Shown here one piece after another: positions 34,221 to 42,443 of a stretch of DNA of 64,000 nucleotides. The position numbers and the translations under genes are program-made. The notes beneath the pieces were generated by a model. It ran no database searches. It was not told the origin of the DNA and saw nothing but the letters and a program-made list of their open reading frames with translations. Each line of letters opens with the position of its first letter. The first letter of the stretch is position 1. The DNA comes from JAJZNI01 sp035624785 (GTDB taxonomy: Bacteria > Chloroflexota > Dormibacteria > Aeolococcales > Aeolococcaceae): assembly GCA_035624785.1 (NCBI GenBank), contig DASPQV010000041.1, forward strand, positions 29,766-93,765. Reading direction: 5' to 3'.

Positions 34221-35035
34221 GCGCGGCGGCGGGCGAGGGACGCCTGGTTGGGTCGTGCCGCGCCCAGATCGGCGGAGATCTGCTCGCACTGGATCCGGAG
34301 TCGCCGCCCCAGCCTCTCCAGGTCGAGCCGACGCATCCGGTCGCTGAGCCCGGACACCGAGATGGCACCGACGGCGTTGCCGTCGGCACCGACTATCGCC
34401 GCGGCGACGCAGGTCAGGCCGAGCTCGGTCTCCTCCTTGTCCACCGCGAATCCACGCTCCTTGGCGATCGCCAGCTCGCGGTCCAGGGCCGGAGGGCTGG
34501 TGATGGTGCGGTCGGTGAACCTCTCGTAAGGGGCCCGGCCGAGGAGGGCCTGGCGCCTTCCGACCGGCGAGTGGGCCAGGAACACCTTGCCGAGGGCGCT
34601 GCTGTGCGCGGCGGTCGGCTGGCCGACCGTGGGCAGCGGCCTGAGCACATAGCCCCCCTCCAGCACCGCCGCGTAGACCAGCTGGATGCCGTGGATCCGC
34701 ACCAGGTTGACGGTCTCCGAGGTCTCCCGGCGCAGCGCCACCATCACCGGCTCGGCCAGCTTGGCCAGCTCCGCCTCGGGGGCGCGCGCCGCCACCGCCA
34801 GCGCCTTGGCGCCGAGCCGGTAGGTGTGGCTCTCGGCAGCGTGGTCGAGCCAGCCGCGGGCGCGCAGGGTGTCCAGGATCCGGAACATGGTGGTTCGCGA
34901 GGTGCCGGCCTCGACAGCCAGCGCTGACAAGGACATCTCGGCGCGGGCGCTGATCATCTCGAGGACGAGGAGGCCGCGGTCGAGCGACCCCAGCTGGGCG
35001 TGAGGCGCTCGGTCCGTCTGCCGGCTGCCTGGCAC
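34130..35035 (-). CDS. IclR-family transcriptional regulator
   Basis: An IclR regulator of about 301 residues. The N-terminal winged HTH (GLLVLEMISARAEMSLSALAVEAG ... TTMFRILDTLRARGWL) is followed by the effector domain with GKVFLAHSP, RGFAVDKEETELGLTCVAAAIVG and GAISVSGLSDRM blocks. GTG 35035 has AAGGGGA upstream; an in-frame ATG at 35086 would lie inside the promoter of the divergent gene. The C-terminal tail overlaps the neighbouring phosphoesterase gene end. It probably controls the divergent aminotransferase/permease/creatininase genes, sensing one of their substrates. Confidence 0.87.
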   Translation of the reverse strand: MPGSRQTDRAPHAQLGSLDRGLLVLEMISARAEMSLSALAVEAGTSRTTMFRILDTLRARGWLDHAAESHTYRLGAKALAVAARAPEAELAKLAEPVMVALRRETSETVNLVRIHGIQLVYAAVLEGGYVLRPLPTVGQPTAAHSSALGKVFLAHSPVGRRQALLGRAPYERFTDRTITSPPALDRELAIAKERGFAVDKEETELGLTCVAAAIVGADGNAVGAISVSGLSDRMRRLDLERLGRRLRIQCEQISADLGAARPNQASLARRRAQPGSKAMVAPTGPGSSPGSRPQKREKRPS

Positions 35036-35047
35036 CGGTTGTTCCCC

Positions 35048-35114
35048 TTGACCCTCCGCTTTTCGGCAGTATATTGTACCGTTCATCCGCCTGCTTGTTC
35101 CGCTATACGGAACA
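35048..35114 (+). promoter_or_regulatory. Aminotransferase promoter and IclR-type operator
   Basis: TTGACC (35048-35053) and TATATT (35070-35075) are 16 bases apart and face the aminotransferase gene. Downstream, at 35096-35114, lies a perfect palindrome TGTTCCG-CTATA-CGGAACA with 7-bp arms, the size and TTCCG/CGGAA style of IclR-family operators. Its place after the start site fits repression by the divergent regulator. The region is an AT-rich island. Confidence 0.7.
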
Positions 35115-35127
35115 CGGTTCGCACGAA

Positions 35128-36501
35128 ATGGCTGAGCAGACCGCCGTCACCGACAGGCCGTTCGTCGAGTTGCTGGAGGGCGTGGGCCACCGCCTGGCCC
35201 CCAGCTTCACCGAGGATTGGCCGGGCCTGCCGGTGGTCTCGGGGCGCGGCCTCGATCTCGAGACCGCGGATGGCCGCCATCTCCTCGACTTCACCGCGGG
35301 GATAGCCACGGCCAACACCGGGCACTGCCACCCCAGGGTGGTGGATGCCGCCAAGCGCCAGATCGAGGCGCTGATGCACGGCCCGATCGGGATCATGTAC
35401 CACGAGCCGCTGCTCCGCCTGGCCGAGTCCCTGACCCGCTGGACGCCGGGCGACCTCGACATGTTCTTCTTCGCCAACAGCGGAGCCGAGGCCGTCGAGG
35501 GTGCCGTCAAGCTGGCTCGCTACGTGACCGGCCGTCCCGCCGTCATCGCCTTCACCGGCGGCTTCCACGGGCGCACCTACATGGCGGCATCGCTGACCAC
35601 CGCCAAGGCCAGGTACCGTCTGCACTACGAGCCCTTCGTCGGCTCCGTCTACTTCTCGCCCTACGCCGATCCCTTCCACGGCGGCTTCGGAGAGGATGGC
35701 GAGCGCTGCGCCCGCCATGCTCTGGATCAGCTGGCTGTCCTCCTGGATCGCGTGGTCCCCCCCGAGCACGTGGCCTGCCTGGTGGTGGAGCCGGTTCAGG
35801 GAGAGGGCGGCTACGTGATCCCGCCCCCCCGGTTCCTCGCCGGGCTGCGCGACATCTGCAACCAGATCGGGGCGCTGCTCGTCTTCGATGAGGTGCAGAC
35901 CGGTTTCGGCCGCACCGGTGAGATGTTCGCGGCCCAGACGTTCGGCGTCACTCCAGACGTGATGGCGGTGGGCAAGGGCATCGCCTCCGGCCTGCCGCTC
36001 AGCGCCACCATCGCTCCCGAACGGCTGATGAGCCGCTGGCTGGCCGGCTCCCACGGGACCACCTTCGGGGGCAACCCGGTCGCCTGCGCCGCGGCCCTGG
36101 CCAGCCTCCAGGTGATCGAGGAGGAGGGCCTGCTGGCCAACGCGCGGGCCCAGGGGGCGCGGCTGCTGGCGGGCCTCCATGACATCCGCTCAGGTCACCC
36201 TCGGGTGGTCGCGGACAGCCGAGGGGTCGGATTGATGTGCGCCCTCGAGTTCGGCGGCGCCAGCGACTCCCCGGGCATGGCCGGCACCGAGCTCGCCCAG
36301 CAGCTGCTCGAGGGGTGCCTCGACCGCGGCCTGCTGCTCTACGCCGCGGGCGCGCACAACCAGGTGGTCCGGTTGATGCCGGCGCTGATCCTGAACAGCG
36401 CCCAGGTCGACCGCGCCCTCGGCATCATCGACGATTCCATAGCCTCGGTGGAGGCCGCTCTGGGCCCTGCTGGCCGGAGCGCCGCCACCAGCGGCGTCTA
36501 A
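35128..36501 (+). CDS. Class III aminotransferase (4-aminobutyrate aminotransferase-like)
   Basis: A 457-residue PLP aminotransferase. FFANSGAEAVEGAVKLARYVTG, FTGGFHGRTYMAASLT, VFDEVQTGFGRTGEM and the PLP-lysine segment AVGKGIASGLPLSA are clear, with THFGG-type GTTFGGNPVACAAAL after it. The sequence style is that of omega-amino acid enzymes (GabT, or diamine and beta-alanine transaminases) rather than ArgD. With an amino acid/polyamine permease next and an IclR regulator divergent, it likely starts a catabolic pathway for an imported omega-amine or amino acid. ATG 35128 follows the palindrome by 13 bases. Confidence 0.85.
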   Translation: MAEQTAVTDRPFVELLEGVGHRLAPSFTEDWPGLPVVSGRGLDLETADGRHLLDFTAGIATANTGHCHPRVVDAAKRQIEALMHGPIGIMYHEPLLRLAESLTRWTPGDLDMFFFANSGAEAVEGAVKLARYVTGRPAVIAFTGGFHGRTYMAASLTTAKARYRLHYEPFVGSVYFSPYADPFHGGFGEDGERCARHALDQLAVLLDRVVPPEHVACLVVEPVQGEGGYVIPPPRFLAGLRDICNQIGALLVFDEVQTGFGRTGEMFAAQTFGVTPDVMAVGKGIASGLPLSATIAPERLMSRWLAGSHGTTFGGNPVACAAALASLQVIEEEGLLANARAQGARLLAGLHDIRSGHPRVVADSRGVGLMCALEFGGASDSPGMAGTELAQQLLEGCLDRGLLLYAAGAHNQVVRLMPALILNSAQVDRALGIIDDSIASVEAALGPAGRSAATSGV

Positions 36502-36566
36502 GACCAGGGGTCAGCGTCCCCACCTCAGGACCAGCAGCCAGCAGATCTCGCAAGGAGCCGAAAGGC

Positions 36567-38144
36567 ATGTCGACTACACAGGTGGTCCCGGCGACCCCGG
36601 GAATCTTCGCCCGAGCCAGCTCGGGCCTGGTGCGCACCGTCAGCACCACCGACACGGTGTACTACGGGCTCAACGCGATCACGATCGCCTACGTCACCTT
36701 CACGATGTTCCTGTGGCCCGCGTATCCGGGGGCCTCCTACGAGTGGTCGACGCTGCTGGTCACCATCGGCGCCATCGGGGTGGGCATCGTCTACGCGCTG
36801 CTGGCCGGCGTCTATCCCCGCTCCGGCGGCGAGTACGTGTTCCTCTCGCGCATCGTCCGTCCCGAGCTGGGCTTCGTGATCAGCTTCATCCAGGCCTTCT
36901 GGTACACCTTCTACTTCGGGATCAACGGCGCCTTCTTCTCCATCTACGGCCTGTCCCCGCTGTTCAGCGTGCTCGGGCTGCAGCTGCACAACCAGGGCCT
37001 CACCAGCGTGGGCACCTGGTTCGCCAGCGGCTGGGGGATCTTCGTGGGCGGTGCCCTGGTCATCCTGCTGGTCGCCTCCATGGTGTACTTCGGCATGCAC
37101 GCCTACTTCCGCTTCCAGCGGTGGGGCACCATGGTCGCGCTGGGCAGCGTGGCGGTCACCTTCATCGTGCTGATCCTGGGCGGCACCGGGGTCCTCGACT
37201 TCCAGTCCGCCTTCAACTCGGTGGCCGGCGGCGGGGCCTACGCGGCGGTGACCAAGGGGGTCGTGGCCCCCGGCTTCAGCATGGGTCAGACCCTCAACTT
37301 CATGGTCTGGCCGGCGTTCTCGATCCTCTTCTCGGTCAACATGGTCTCCTTCAGCGGTGAGATCAAGAACGTGCGGCGCGGGCCTCTGATGGGCATCGTG
37401 GGCGCCATGGTGCTCTGCGGCGCCATCTTCATCCTGTTCATGGTGCTGGCCCGCTTCGCCATGGGCAACTCGTTCCTGATCGGTTCCACCGGCAGCCACT
37501 GGCCGCTCGCCAGCACCTCCCTGGCCTACGTCAACGCCACCGCCTCCATCCTGGCCGGCAACTGGTTCCTGACCATCATCATCAACCTCTGGGTGATCCT
37601 GATCATCCCCTACGCCCTCGGCTCCAACGTCATCTACGCGTCCCGCGCGCTGCTCGCCTGGGCCATCGACGGGGTCGCCCCCACCGCGCTGAGCAACGTC
37701 TCGGCGCGGCGTCATTCGCCCTTCGTGGCCATCGCGCTGCTCTTCGTGTTCGCCCTGGTCTGGCTGAGCATCTACGCCTTCACCAGCGTGGTCGCCATCC
37801 TCTCCGGGTTGCTGACCTTCTCGGTGGCCTTCTGCGTGACCAGCCTCACCGGCCTTTTCTTCCCGTGGGTCAAGCGCGAGGTCTTCGAGCGCTCCCCGGC
37901 GGCCATCCGGGTCCTCGGGCTGCCCCTGATCAGCATCGCCGCCGTGGTGGGCGTGGTCTTCACCGGGTTCCTGCTCTACCGCTGCATCGTCGACCAGACC
38001 TTCGGCGCCAACACCACCACCTCCATCGAGATCAGCGGCGGGGCGCTGGTGGCCGCCCTGGTGTGGTTCTACGTCGCCCGCTTCATCCGGCAGCGCCAGG
38101 GGGTCGCCGTCGACAAGCGGTTCAGGGAGATCCCCGTCGAGTGA
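36567..38144 (+). CDS. APC-family amino acid/amine permease
   Basis: A 525-residue membrane protein with about 12-13 hydrophobic segments. The start STTDTVYYGLNAITIAY and the loop GVYPRSGGEYVFLSRIV in helix 2-3 are typical of the APC superfamily (LeuT fold), as is FSGEIKNVRRGPLMGI near helix 8. It probably imports an amino acid, GABA or polyamine by proton symport. AAGGAG lies about ten bases before the ATG at 36567. The stop overlaps the next gene as GTGA, so import and the amidohydrolase are co-translated. Confidence 0.87.
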   Translation: MSTTQVVPATPGIFARASSGLVRTVSTTDTVYYGLNAITIAYVTFTMFLWPAYPGASYEWSTLLVTIGAIGVGIVYALLAGVYPRSGGEYVFLSRIVRPELGFVISFIQAFWYTFYFGINGAFFSIYGLSPLFSVLGLQLHNQGLTSVGTWFASGWGIFVGGALVILLVASMVYFGMHAYFRFQRWGTMVALGSVAVTFIVLILGGTGVLDFQSAFNSVAGGGAYAAVTKGVVAPGFSMGQTLNFMVWPAFSILFSVNMVSFSGEIKNVRRGPLMGIVGAMVLCGAIFILFMVLARFAMGNSFLIGSTGSHWPLASTSLAYVNATASILAGNWFLTIIINLWVILIIPYALGSNVIYASRALLAWAIDGVAPTALSNVSARRHSPFVAIALLFVFALVWLSIYAFTSVVAILSGLLTFSVAFCVTSLTGLFFPWVKREVFERSPAAIRVLGLPLISIAAVVGVVFTGFLLYRCIVDQTFGANTTTSIEISGGALVAALVWFYVARFIRQRQGVAVDKRFREIPVE

Positions 38145-39010
38145 CCGGGGCCGGCCGCTCTCCGGCGGTCTCCTCGTTCGAGGAGCTGACCTGGCGGGAG
38201 GCGGGCGCGGCCACCGATCCGTCGGTGACCGTGGTGCTTCCCGTCGGGTCCCTGGAGCAGCACGGCCATCACCTGCCCCTGGGCACCGACGCGCTGCTCG
38301 CCCTCGAGCTGGCCCGGCGCCTGGGTGAGCGGCGCCCGGTGCTGATCCTGCCGCCCCTCTTCTACGCCGCCCGCTCCCAGCCGCGGAGCAGCGGTGCCGC
38401 CCGGGAGTTTCCCGGCTCGGTGGGGCTCAGCGGCGCGGTGCTGACCCGCGTCTGCCGGGACCTGGTTGGCGACCTCCTTCAGCAGGGGTTCCGTCACATC
38501 CTGATCCTCAACGGGCACTACGAGAATGCAGCCTTCCTCTTCGAGGGCCTCACCGAGGTGGCGGGCTCCGGGGCCGGCGCGCGTTGCGTCCTGCTCAACT
38601 GGTGGGAGCAGCTGCGAGTCGAGGACGTCGCCGGCCTCTTCCCAGACGGCTTCCCGGGGTGGGAGGTCGAGCATGCCGGCGTCGTCGAGACCTCGCTCAT
38701 GGAGGCGCTCTGCCCCCACCTGGTCCGGGGTGACGCCAAGACCGACGACCCCGGGACCCGGGTCCGCAGCTACGACGTCTTCCCGCTTCCCCCCGACGCC
38801 GTGCCCCCGACCGGCGTGCCGTGGCGGTCGACTCCCGCTTCGGCGGCCATCGGGGCTCGGCTCGCGACCGTCCTGGTCGACCGCATCGAGGCCGTCCTCC
38901 GGCTCGAGATGGAGATGCCGGACGCCGGTGGCTCCGGCGGAGCCGCTCCGCCGCCGGTGCATCGGCCCGATCTAGGTGGCGCCGCCGGCACGCGGGCGTC
39001 GGGAGGCTAG
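38141..39010 (+). CDS. Creatininase-family amidohydrolase
   Basis: A 289-residue metal amidohydrolase. Metal and catalytic motifs: GSLEQHGHHLPLGTDALLA (Glu and His ligands, Asp ligand), RHILILNGHYENAAF and EHAGVVETSLMEAL. The family includes creatininase, formamide hydrolases such as ArfB/MftE, and others; the exact substrate cannot be read from these motifs. Coupled to the permease, it may open a cyclic amide or guanidino compound that the permease imports. The last 30 residues are Gly/Ala/Pro-rich. Confidence 0.85.
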   Translation: MTGAGRSPAVSSFEELTWREAGAATDPSVTVVLPVGSLEQHGHHLPLGTDALLALELARRLGERRPVLILPPLFYAARSQPRSSGAAREFPGSVGLSGAVLTRVCRDLVGDLLQQGFRHILILNGHYENAAFLFEGLTEVAGSGAGARCVLLNWWEQLRVEDVAGLFPDGFPGWEVEHAGVVETSLMEALCPHLVRGDAKTDDPGTRVRSYDVFPLPPDAVPPTGVPWRSTPASAAIGARLATVLVDRIEAVLRLEMEMPDAGGSGGAAPPPVHRPDLGGAAGTRASGG

Positions 39011-39024
39011 CTCGCTCCCGGGCG

Positions 39025-39972
39025 ATGCGGATCTACTTCTGCTCCGACATCCACGGCTCCGACATCTGCTGGCGCAAGTTCCTGGCGGCGCCCAAGTTCT
39101 ACGGGGCGGACGTCCTGGTTCTCGGCGGCGATGTCACCGGCAAGTTCGTGGTTCCCATCATCCGGGAGCCCGGCGGGGAGCTGACCTCCGAGTTCATGGG
39201 GGTGCACCGCCGGGTGAGCAGCGCCGAGATGCTGTCCACCCTGCGCCGCCGGATCGCCGACTCCGGCCAGTACCCCTTCGAGACCTCGCGTGAGGAGTAC
39301 GAGGCGATGAGCCGCGACCAGAGCGGGATCGACGCCCTCTTCAAGCGCCTCATCACCGAGCGAGTCGCGGAGTGGCTGGAGATGGCAGATGCGCGGCTGC
39401 GGGGCACCGGGGTGCGCTGCCTGGTGAGCGGCGGCAACGACGACTTCTTCGAGGTCGACCAGGCGCTGGCCGGCGCCGCCTGCGTCGAGGACCCCAACGG
39501 CCGGGTGATCGAGCTCGGCCAGGGTGTCGAGGCCATGGGGGTGGGCTACGGCAACATCACACCCTGGCCCTGCCCGCGCGACATTCCCGAGGCGGAGCTG
39601 GCGGTCAAGATCGCCGAGGTGGCGGATCGCGTTCGGCGGCCAGAGACCGCCATCTTCAACCTCCATGTGCCCCCCTACGGCACCGGCCTGGACATGGCGC
39701 CTCGACTCGATCGAAACCTCCGCATGGTCATGACCGGAACCGGGCCGGAGATGATCCCGGTGGGCAGCACGGCGGTCCTCGATGCGATCACCACCTACCA
39801 GCCCATGCTCTCCGTGCACGGGCACATCCACGAGTCGAAGGGGGTCCGCCGGATCGGCAGGACGACGGCGGTCAATCCCGGGAGCGAGTACGCTGAGGGC
39901 GTGCTGGACGGTGCCCTGATCGAGATCGCCCCTGGCCGCGGGGTGGTCTCCGTCCAGCTGGTATCCGGCTAG
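39025..39972 (+). CDS. Metallophosphoesterase, calcineurin superfamily
   Basis: A 315-residue protein. Motifs in order: FCSDIHGSD (residues 5-13), LVLGGDVTGK, SGGNDDFFE in place of the usual GNHD, NLHVPPYGTG, and the C-terminal VHGHIHES. The GNDD variant is found in archaeal-like phosphoesterases of this superfamily. Substrate unknown. It lies 14 bases after the creatininase and overlaps the nucleotidyltransferase-like gene by one base, implying a linked function. Confidence 0.82.
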   Translation: MRIYFCSDIHGSDICWRKFLAAPKFYGADVLVLGGDVTGKFVVPIIREPGGELTSEFMGVHRRVSSAEMLSTLRRRIADSGQYPFETSREEYEAMSRDQSGIDALFKRLITERVAEWLEMADARLRGTGVRCLVSGGNDDFFEVDQALAGAACVEDPNGRVIELGQGVEAMGVGYGNITPWPCPRDIPEAELAVKIAEVADRVRRPETAIFNLHVPPYGTGLDMAPRLDRNLRMVMTGTGPEMIPVGSTAVLDAITTYQPMLSVHGHIHESKGVRRIGRTTAVNPGSEYAEGVLDGALIEIAPGRGVVSVQLVSG

Positions 39973-40808
39973 TGTCCTTGACCCGAGGTACGTTGATGGT
40001 GGCAGGCGACGCCGTGCCGGCCCGCAGCTGGGAGCTCGCCCGGAGGTGCCGCGAGGAGGCTCTCGACCTGGAGCGTCAGGCGGACGAGCGCGGCCTGACC
40101 CTGCGCGTGATCGGCTCGTTGGCGGTGCAGCTCAGGTCACCCACCGCCGGATCCCTGATGGAGGTCCTGGGCCGGCGCCCCTGCGCCGACGTCGACCTGC
40201 TCGGCTATTCGCGTCAGCAGCGCAAGCTGGAAGCGATGTTCCAGGGTGGCGGATGGGAGCTGGACCCGATCATCCGCCAGGCCCAGGAGTACGGCGTGAA
40301 GCGGCTGATCTACCGTCATCCCGCCGAGGGCGTGAAGGTGGACGTCTTCCTCGACCAGCTGGTGATGTCGCACACCATTGACTTCCGCGGCCGGCTGGAG
40401 CTGGACCGCCCCACCGTCCCGCTGGCCGACCTCCTGCTCTCCAAGCTGCAGATCCAGGAGGTCACCGAGAACGATCTCATCGACGGCTTGGTCCTGCTCG
40501 CGGAGCATGACCTGGGTGATGGGGGTGAGGAGACCATCGAGCTGGCCAGGGTGGTCGGAGTGCTCAGCTCCGACTGGGGATTCTGGCGAACCGCGACCGG
40601 AAACCTGGCCCGGCTGACGGAGGCGATCGGCCGCTACGCGGCGTCCCTGGACGCGGCTGCCGGCGAGCTCGCCGCGGCCCGAGCCGGCGCGCTCCAGCGA
40701 GCCATCGAGGCGGCCCCCAAGTCACGGCGCTGGCGGCTCCGGAGCGTGGTCGGCACCCGGATGGCCTGGTACGAGGAGGTCGGCGACGTAGAGCGGGGGG
40801 AGCGATAG
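39972..40808 (+). CDS. Nucleotidyltransferase-fold protein (AbiEii/MNT-like)
   Basis: A 278-residue protein. LRVIGSLAVQL, then CADVDLLGYS and, 55 residues on, KVDVFLD give the G-S ... D-x-D ... D pattern of the minimal nucleotidyltransferase fold; LADLLLSKLQIQEVTENDLIDGLVLL fits AbiEii-like members. The C-terminal third is helical and Arg-rich. The partner antitoxin gene expected of an AbiE system is absent, and coupling to a phosphoesterase suggests instead a modify/demodify pair acting on a small molecule or protein. That is inference. The GTG start overlaps the previous stop; ATG 39996 is an alternative. Confidence 0.65.
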   Translation: MSLTRGTLMVAGDAVPARSWELARRCREEALDLERQADERGLTLRVIGSLAVQLRSPTAGSLMEVLGRRPCADVDLLGYSRQQRKLEAMFQGGGWELDPIIRQAQEYGVKRLIYRHPAEGVKVDVFLDQLVMSHTIDFRGRLELDRPTVPLADLLLSKLQIQEVTENDLIDGLVLLAEHDLGDGGEETIELARVVGVLSSDWGFWRTATGNLARLTEAIGRYAASLDAAAGELAAARAGALQRAIEAAPKSRRWRLRSVVGTRMAWYEEVGDVERGER

Positions 40809-41087
40809 GGCGGCTGGCTCCCTGGGCCCCGCTGCTCCGGGCACCGTGTCCGGGCTGGCCTCCCGGCCCGCGCCCCGGCTGCCGGCTCGGATGTGAGCTG
40901 GCCCTCGATCTGTGGCAGGATAGGAGCCTGGGCGTGTGACCGGCTCGCGTCGGGCAGCTCTGGTGCCAGGGCCTCGGCGAGTGGGTCCGTGAGGACCGAA
41001 GGTCCGCCCGAACGGCAGCGTTGCGATGACCATCGGTGAGCGACTCCTTTCGCATCGTCCGTTCCACAGCCCCGTGGGGGAGATGCC
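40809..41087 (+). other. Long structured leader before the cDPGS-like gene
   Basis: About 280 bases with no gene. It contains GGACC-GAA-GGTCC (40993-41005), a CCG-cccgaa-CGG stem directly after, and GGGCGTGTGACCGGC (40930-40944). A GGGGGAG ribosome-binding site precedes the ATG. The structure and length would suit a leader RNA, with loose resemblance to parts of the ZTP riboswitch, but the fit is too poor to call. Confidence 0.3.
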
Positions 41088-42443
41088 ATGCGCAGGGTGA
41101 TCATCATGGGAGCCGGGGGGCGCGACTTCCACAACTTCAACGTCGTCTACCGCGACGACCCCGAGACCGAGGTGGTCGCATTCACCGCCACCCAGATCCC
41201 GGGCATCGCCGGGCGCGTCTACCCCGCCTCGCTGGCGGGTCCACGCTACCCGGCGGGCATCCCGATCCGTGCCGAGGAGGAGCTCGCCGAGCTGATCCGG
41301 GCCCGGAGGGTGGACGAAGTGGTCTTCGCCTACTCCGACGTCGCCCACGAGCAGGTGATGCACCGGGCGTCCGCCGTGCTCGCCTTGGGCGCCGACTTCC
41401 GGCTGCTCGGGCCCAAGGCGACCACCCTGCGCAGCCGCCGTCCCGTGGTCTCGGTGTGCGCGGTGCGCACCGGCTCAGGCAAGAGCCAGACCAGCCGCAG
41501 GGTGGGCAGGATCCTGGTCGGGTCCGGCCTGCGCACCGTGCTGGTGCGCCATCCCATGCCCTACGGCGACCTGGAGAGGATGCGGGTCCAGCGCTTTGCC
41601 AGCCTGGCCGACATCGACGCCTCCCATCCTACCGTCGAGGAACGCGAGGAGTACGAGAGCCCGGTCCAGCTCGGCCTGACCGTGTACGCGGGGGTCGACT
41701 ATGCGGAGATCCTGGCACGGGCGGAGACCGAGGCGGACGTGATCATCTGGGACGGCGGCAACAACGATCTGCCGTTCTACGCGCCCGACCTCCACATCGT
41801 GGTCGTCGATCCGCTGCGGGCCGGTGACGAGCTCCGCTATCACCCTGGCGAGAGCAACCTGCGGATGGCCGATGTCGTGGTCATCAACAAGGTCGACAGC
41901 GCCGGCCTGGAGCCGACCAGCCGGGTCCTGGGCAGCATTGTCGAGGTCAACCCCCGGGCCACCGTGGTGCGCGCCGCGTCGCCGCCGATCCTGGACGCCG
42001 GGCCCTCCCTCGCCGGTCTCCGGGCCGTCGTGGTGGAGGACGGGCCGACCCTGACCCACGGGGGCATGAGCTTCGGCGCCGGCAGCGTCGCCGCCCGGCA
42101 GGCCGGGGTCGCCGAGCTGGTGGATCCCCGCCGCTGGGCGGTCGGCTCGATCGCCGAGACCTTCCGGCGGTTCTCCCAGCTGGGTCCGGTCCTTCCCGCG
42201 ATGGGGTACTCGGACGCCCAGCTCCACGAGCTGGAGCAGACCCTCGACGCTGCCGACTGCGACGTGGTGGTCAGCGGCACACCGATCGACATCGGCCGGG
42301 TGGTTCACACCCGGCACCCCATCCGGCGGGTGAGCTACGAGTTGCAGGAGATCGGGGAGCCAACCCTCGACGATGTCCTGGCGCCCCTGGTCCAGCGGCT
42401 GACCGCGCCAGCGCGGGCTGCCTCGATGCGCCAGGTGGTCTGA
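41088..42443 (+). CDS. cDPGS-like GTPase (cyclic 2,3-diphosphoglycerate synthetase family)
   Basis: A 451-residue P-loop protein. The N-terminal Rossmann-like domain begins VIIMGAGGRDFHNFNVVYRD, and the P-loop VRTGSGKSQTSRR is near residue 125. GTPase-style VVVINKVDSAG (NKxD) follows in the middle, and SGTPIDIGRV lies near the end. This matches proteins annotated as cyclic 2,3-diphosphoglycerate synthetase in methanogens. That osmolyte is not expected in this bacterium, so the actual phosphorylation or ligase reaction is probably different. Its stop overlaps the carbamate kinase start (TGATG), which suggests a carbamoyl-phosphate or ATP-linked role. Confidence 0.75.
   Translation: MRRVIIMGAGGRDFHNFNVVYRDDPETEVVAFTATQIPGIAGRVYPASLAGPRYPAGIPIRAEEELAELIRARRVDEVVFAYSDVAHEQVMHRASAVLALGADFRLLGPKATTLRSRRPVVSVCAVRTGSGKSQTSRRVGRILVGSGLRTVLVRHPMPYGDLERMRVQRFASLADIDASHPTVEEREEYESPVQLGLTVYAGVDYAEILARAETEADVIIWDGGNNDLPFYAPDLHIVVVDPLRAGDELRYHPGESNLRMADVVVINKVDSAGLEPTSRVLGSIVEVNPRATVVRAASPPILDAGPSLAGLRAVVVEDGPTLTHGGMSFGAGSVAARQAGVAELVDPRRWAVGSIAETFRRFSQLGPVLPAMGYSDAQLHELEQTLDAADCDVVVSGTPIDIGRVVHTRHPIRRVSYELQEIGEPTLDDVLAPLVQRLTAPARAASMRQVV

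Noticed and set aside
39972..40808. AbiE-type toxin-antitoxin system
   Set aside because: Only the nucleotidyltransferase-like protein is present; no AbiEi-like antitoxin gene adjoins it.
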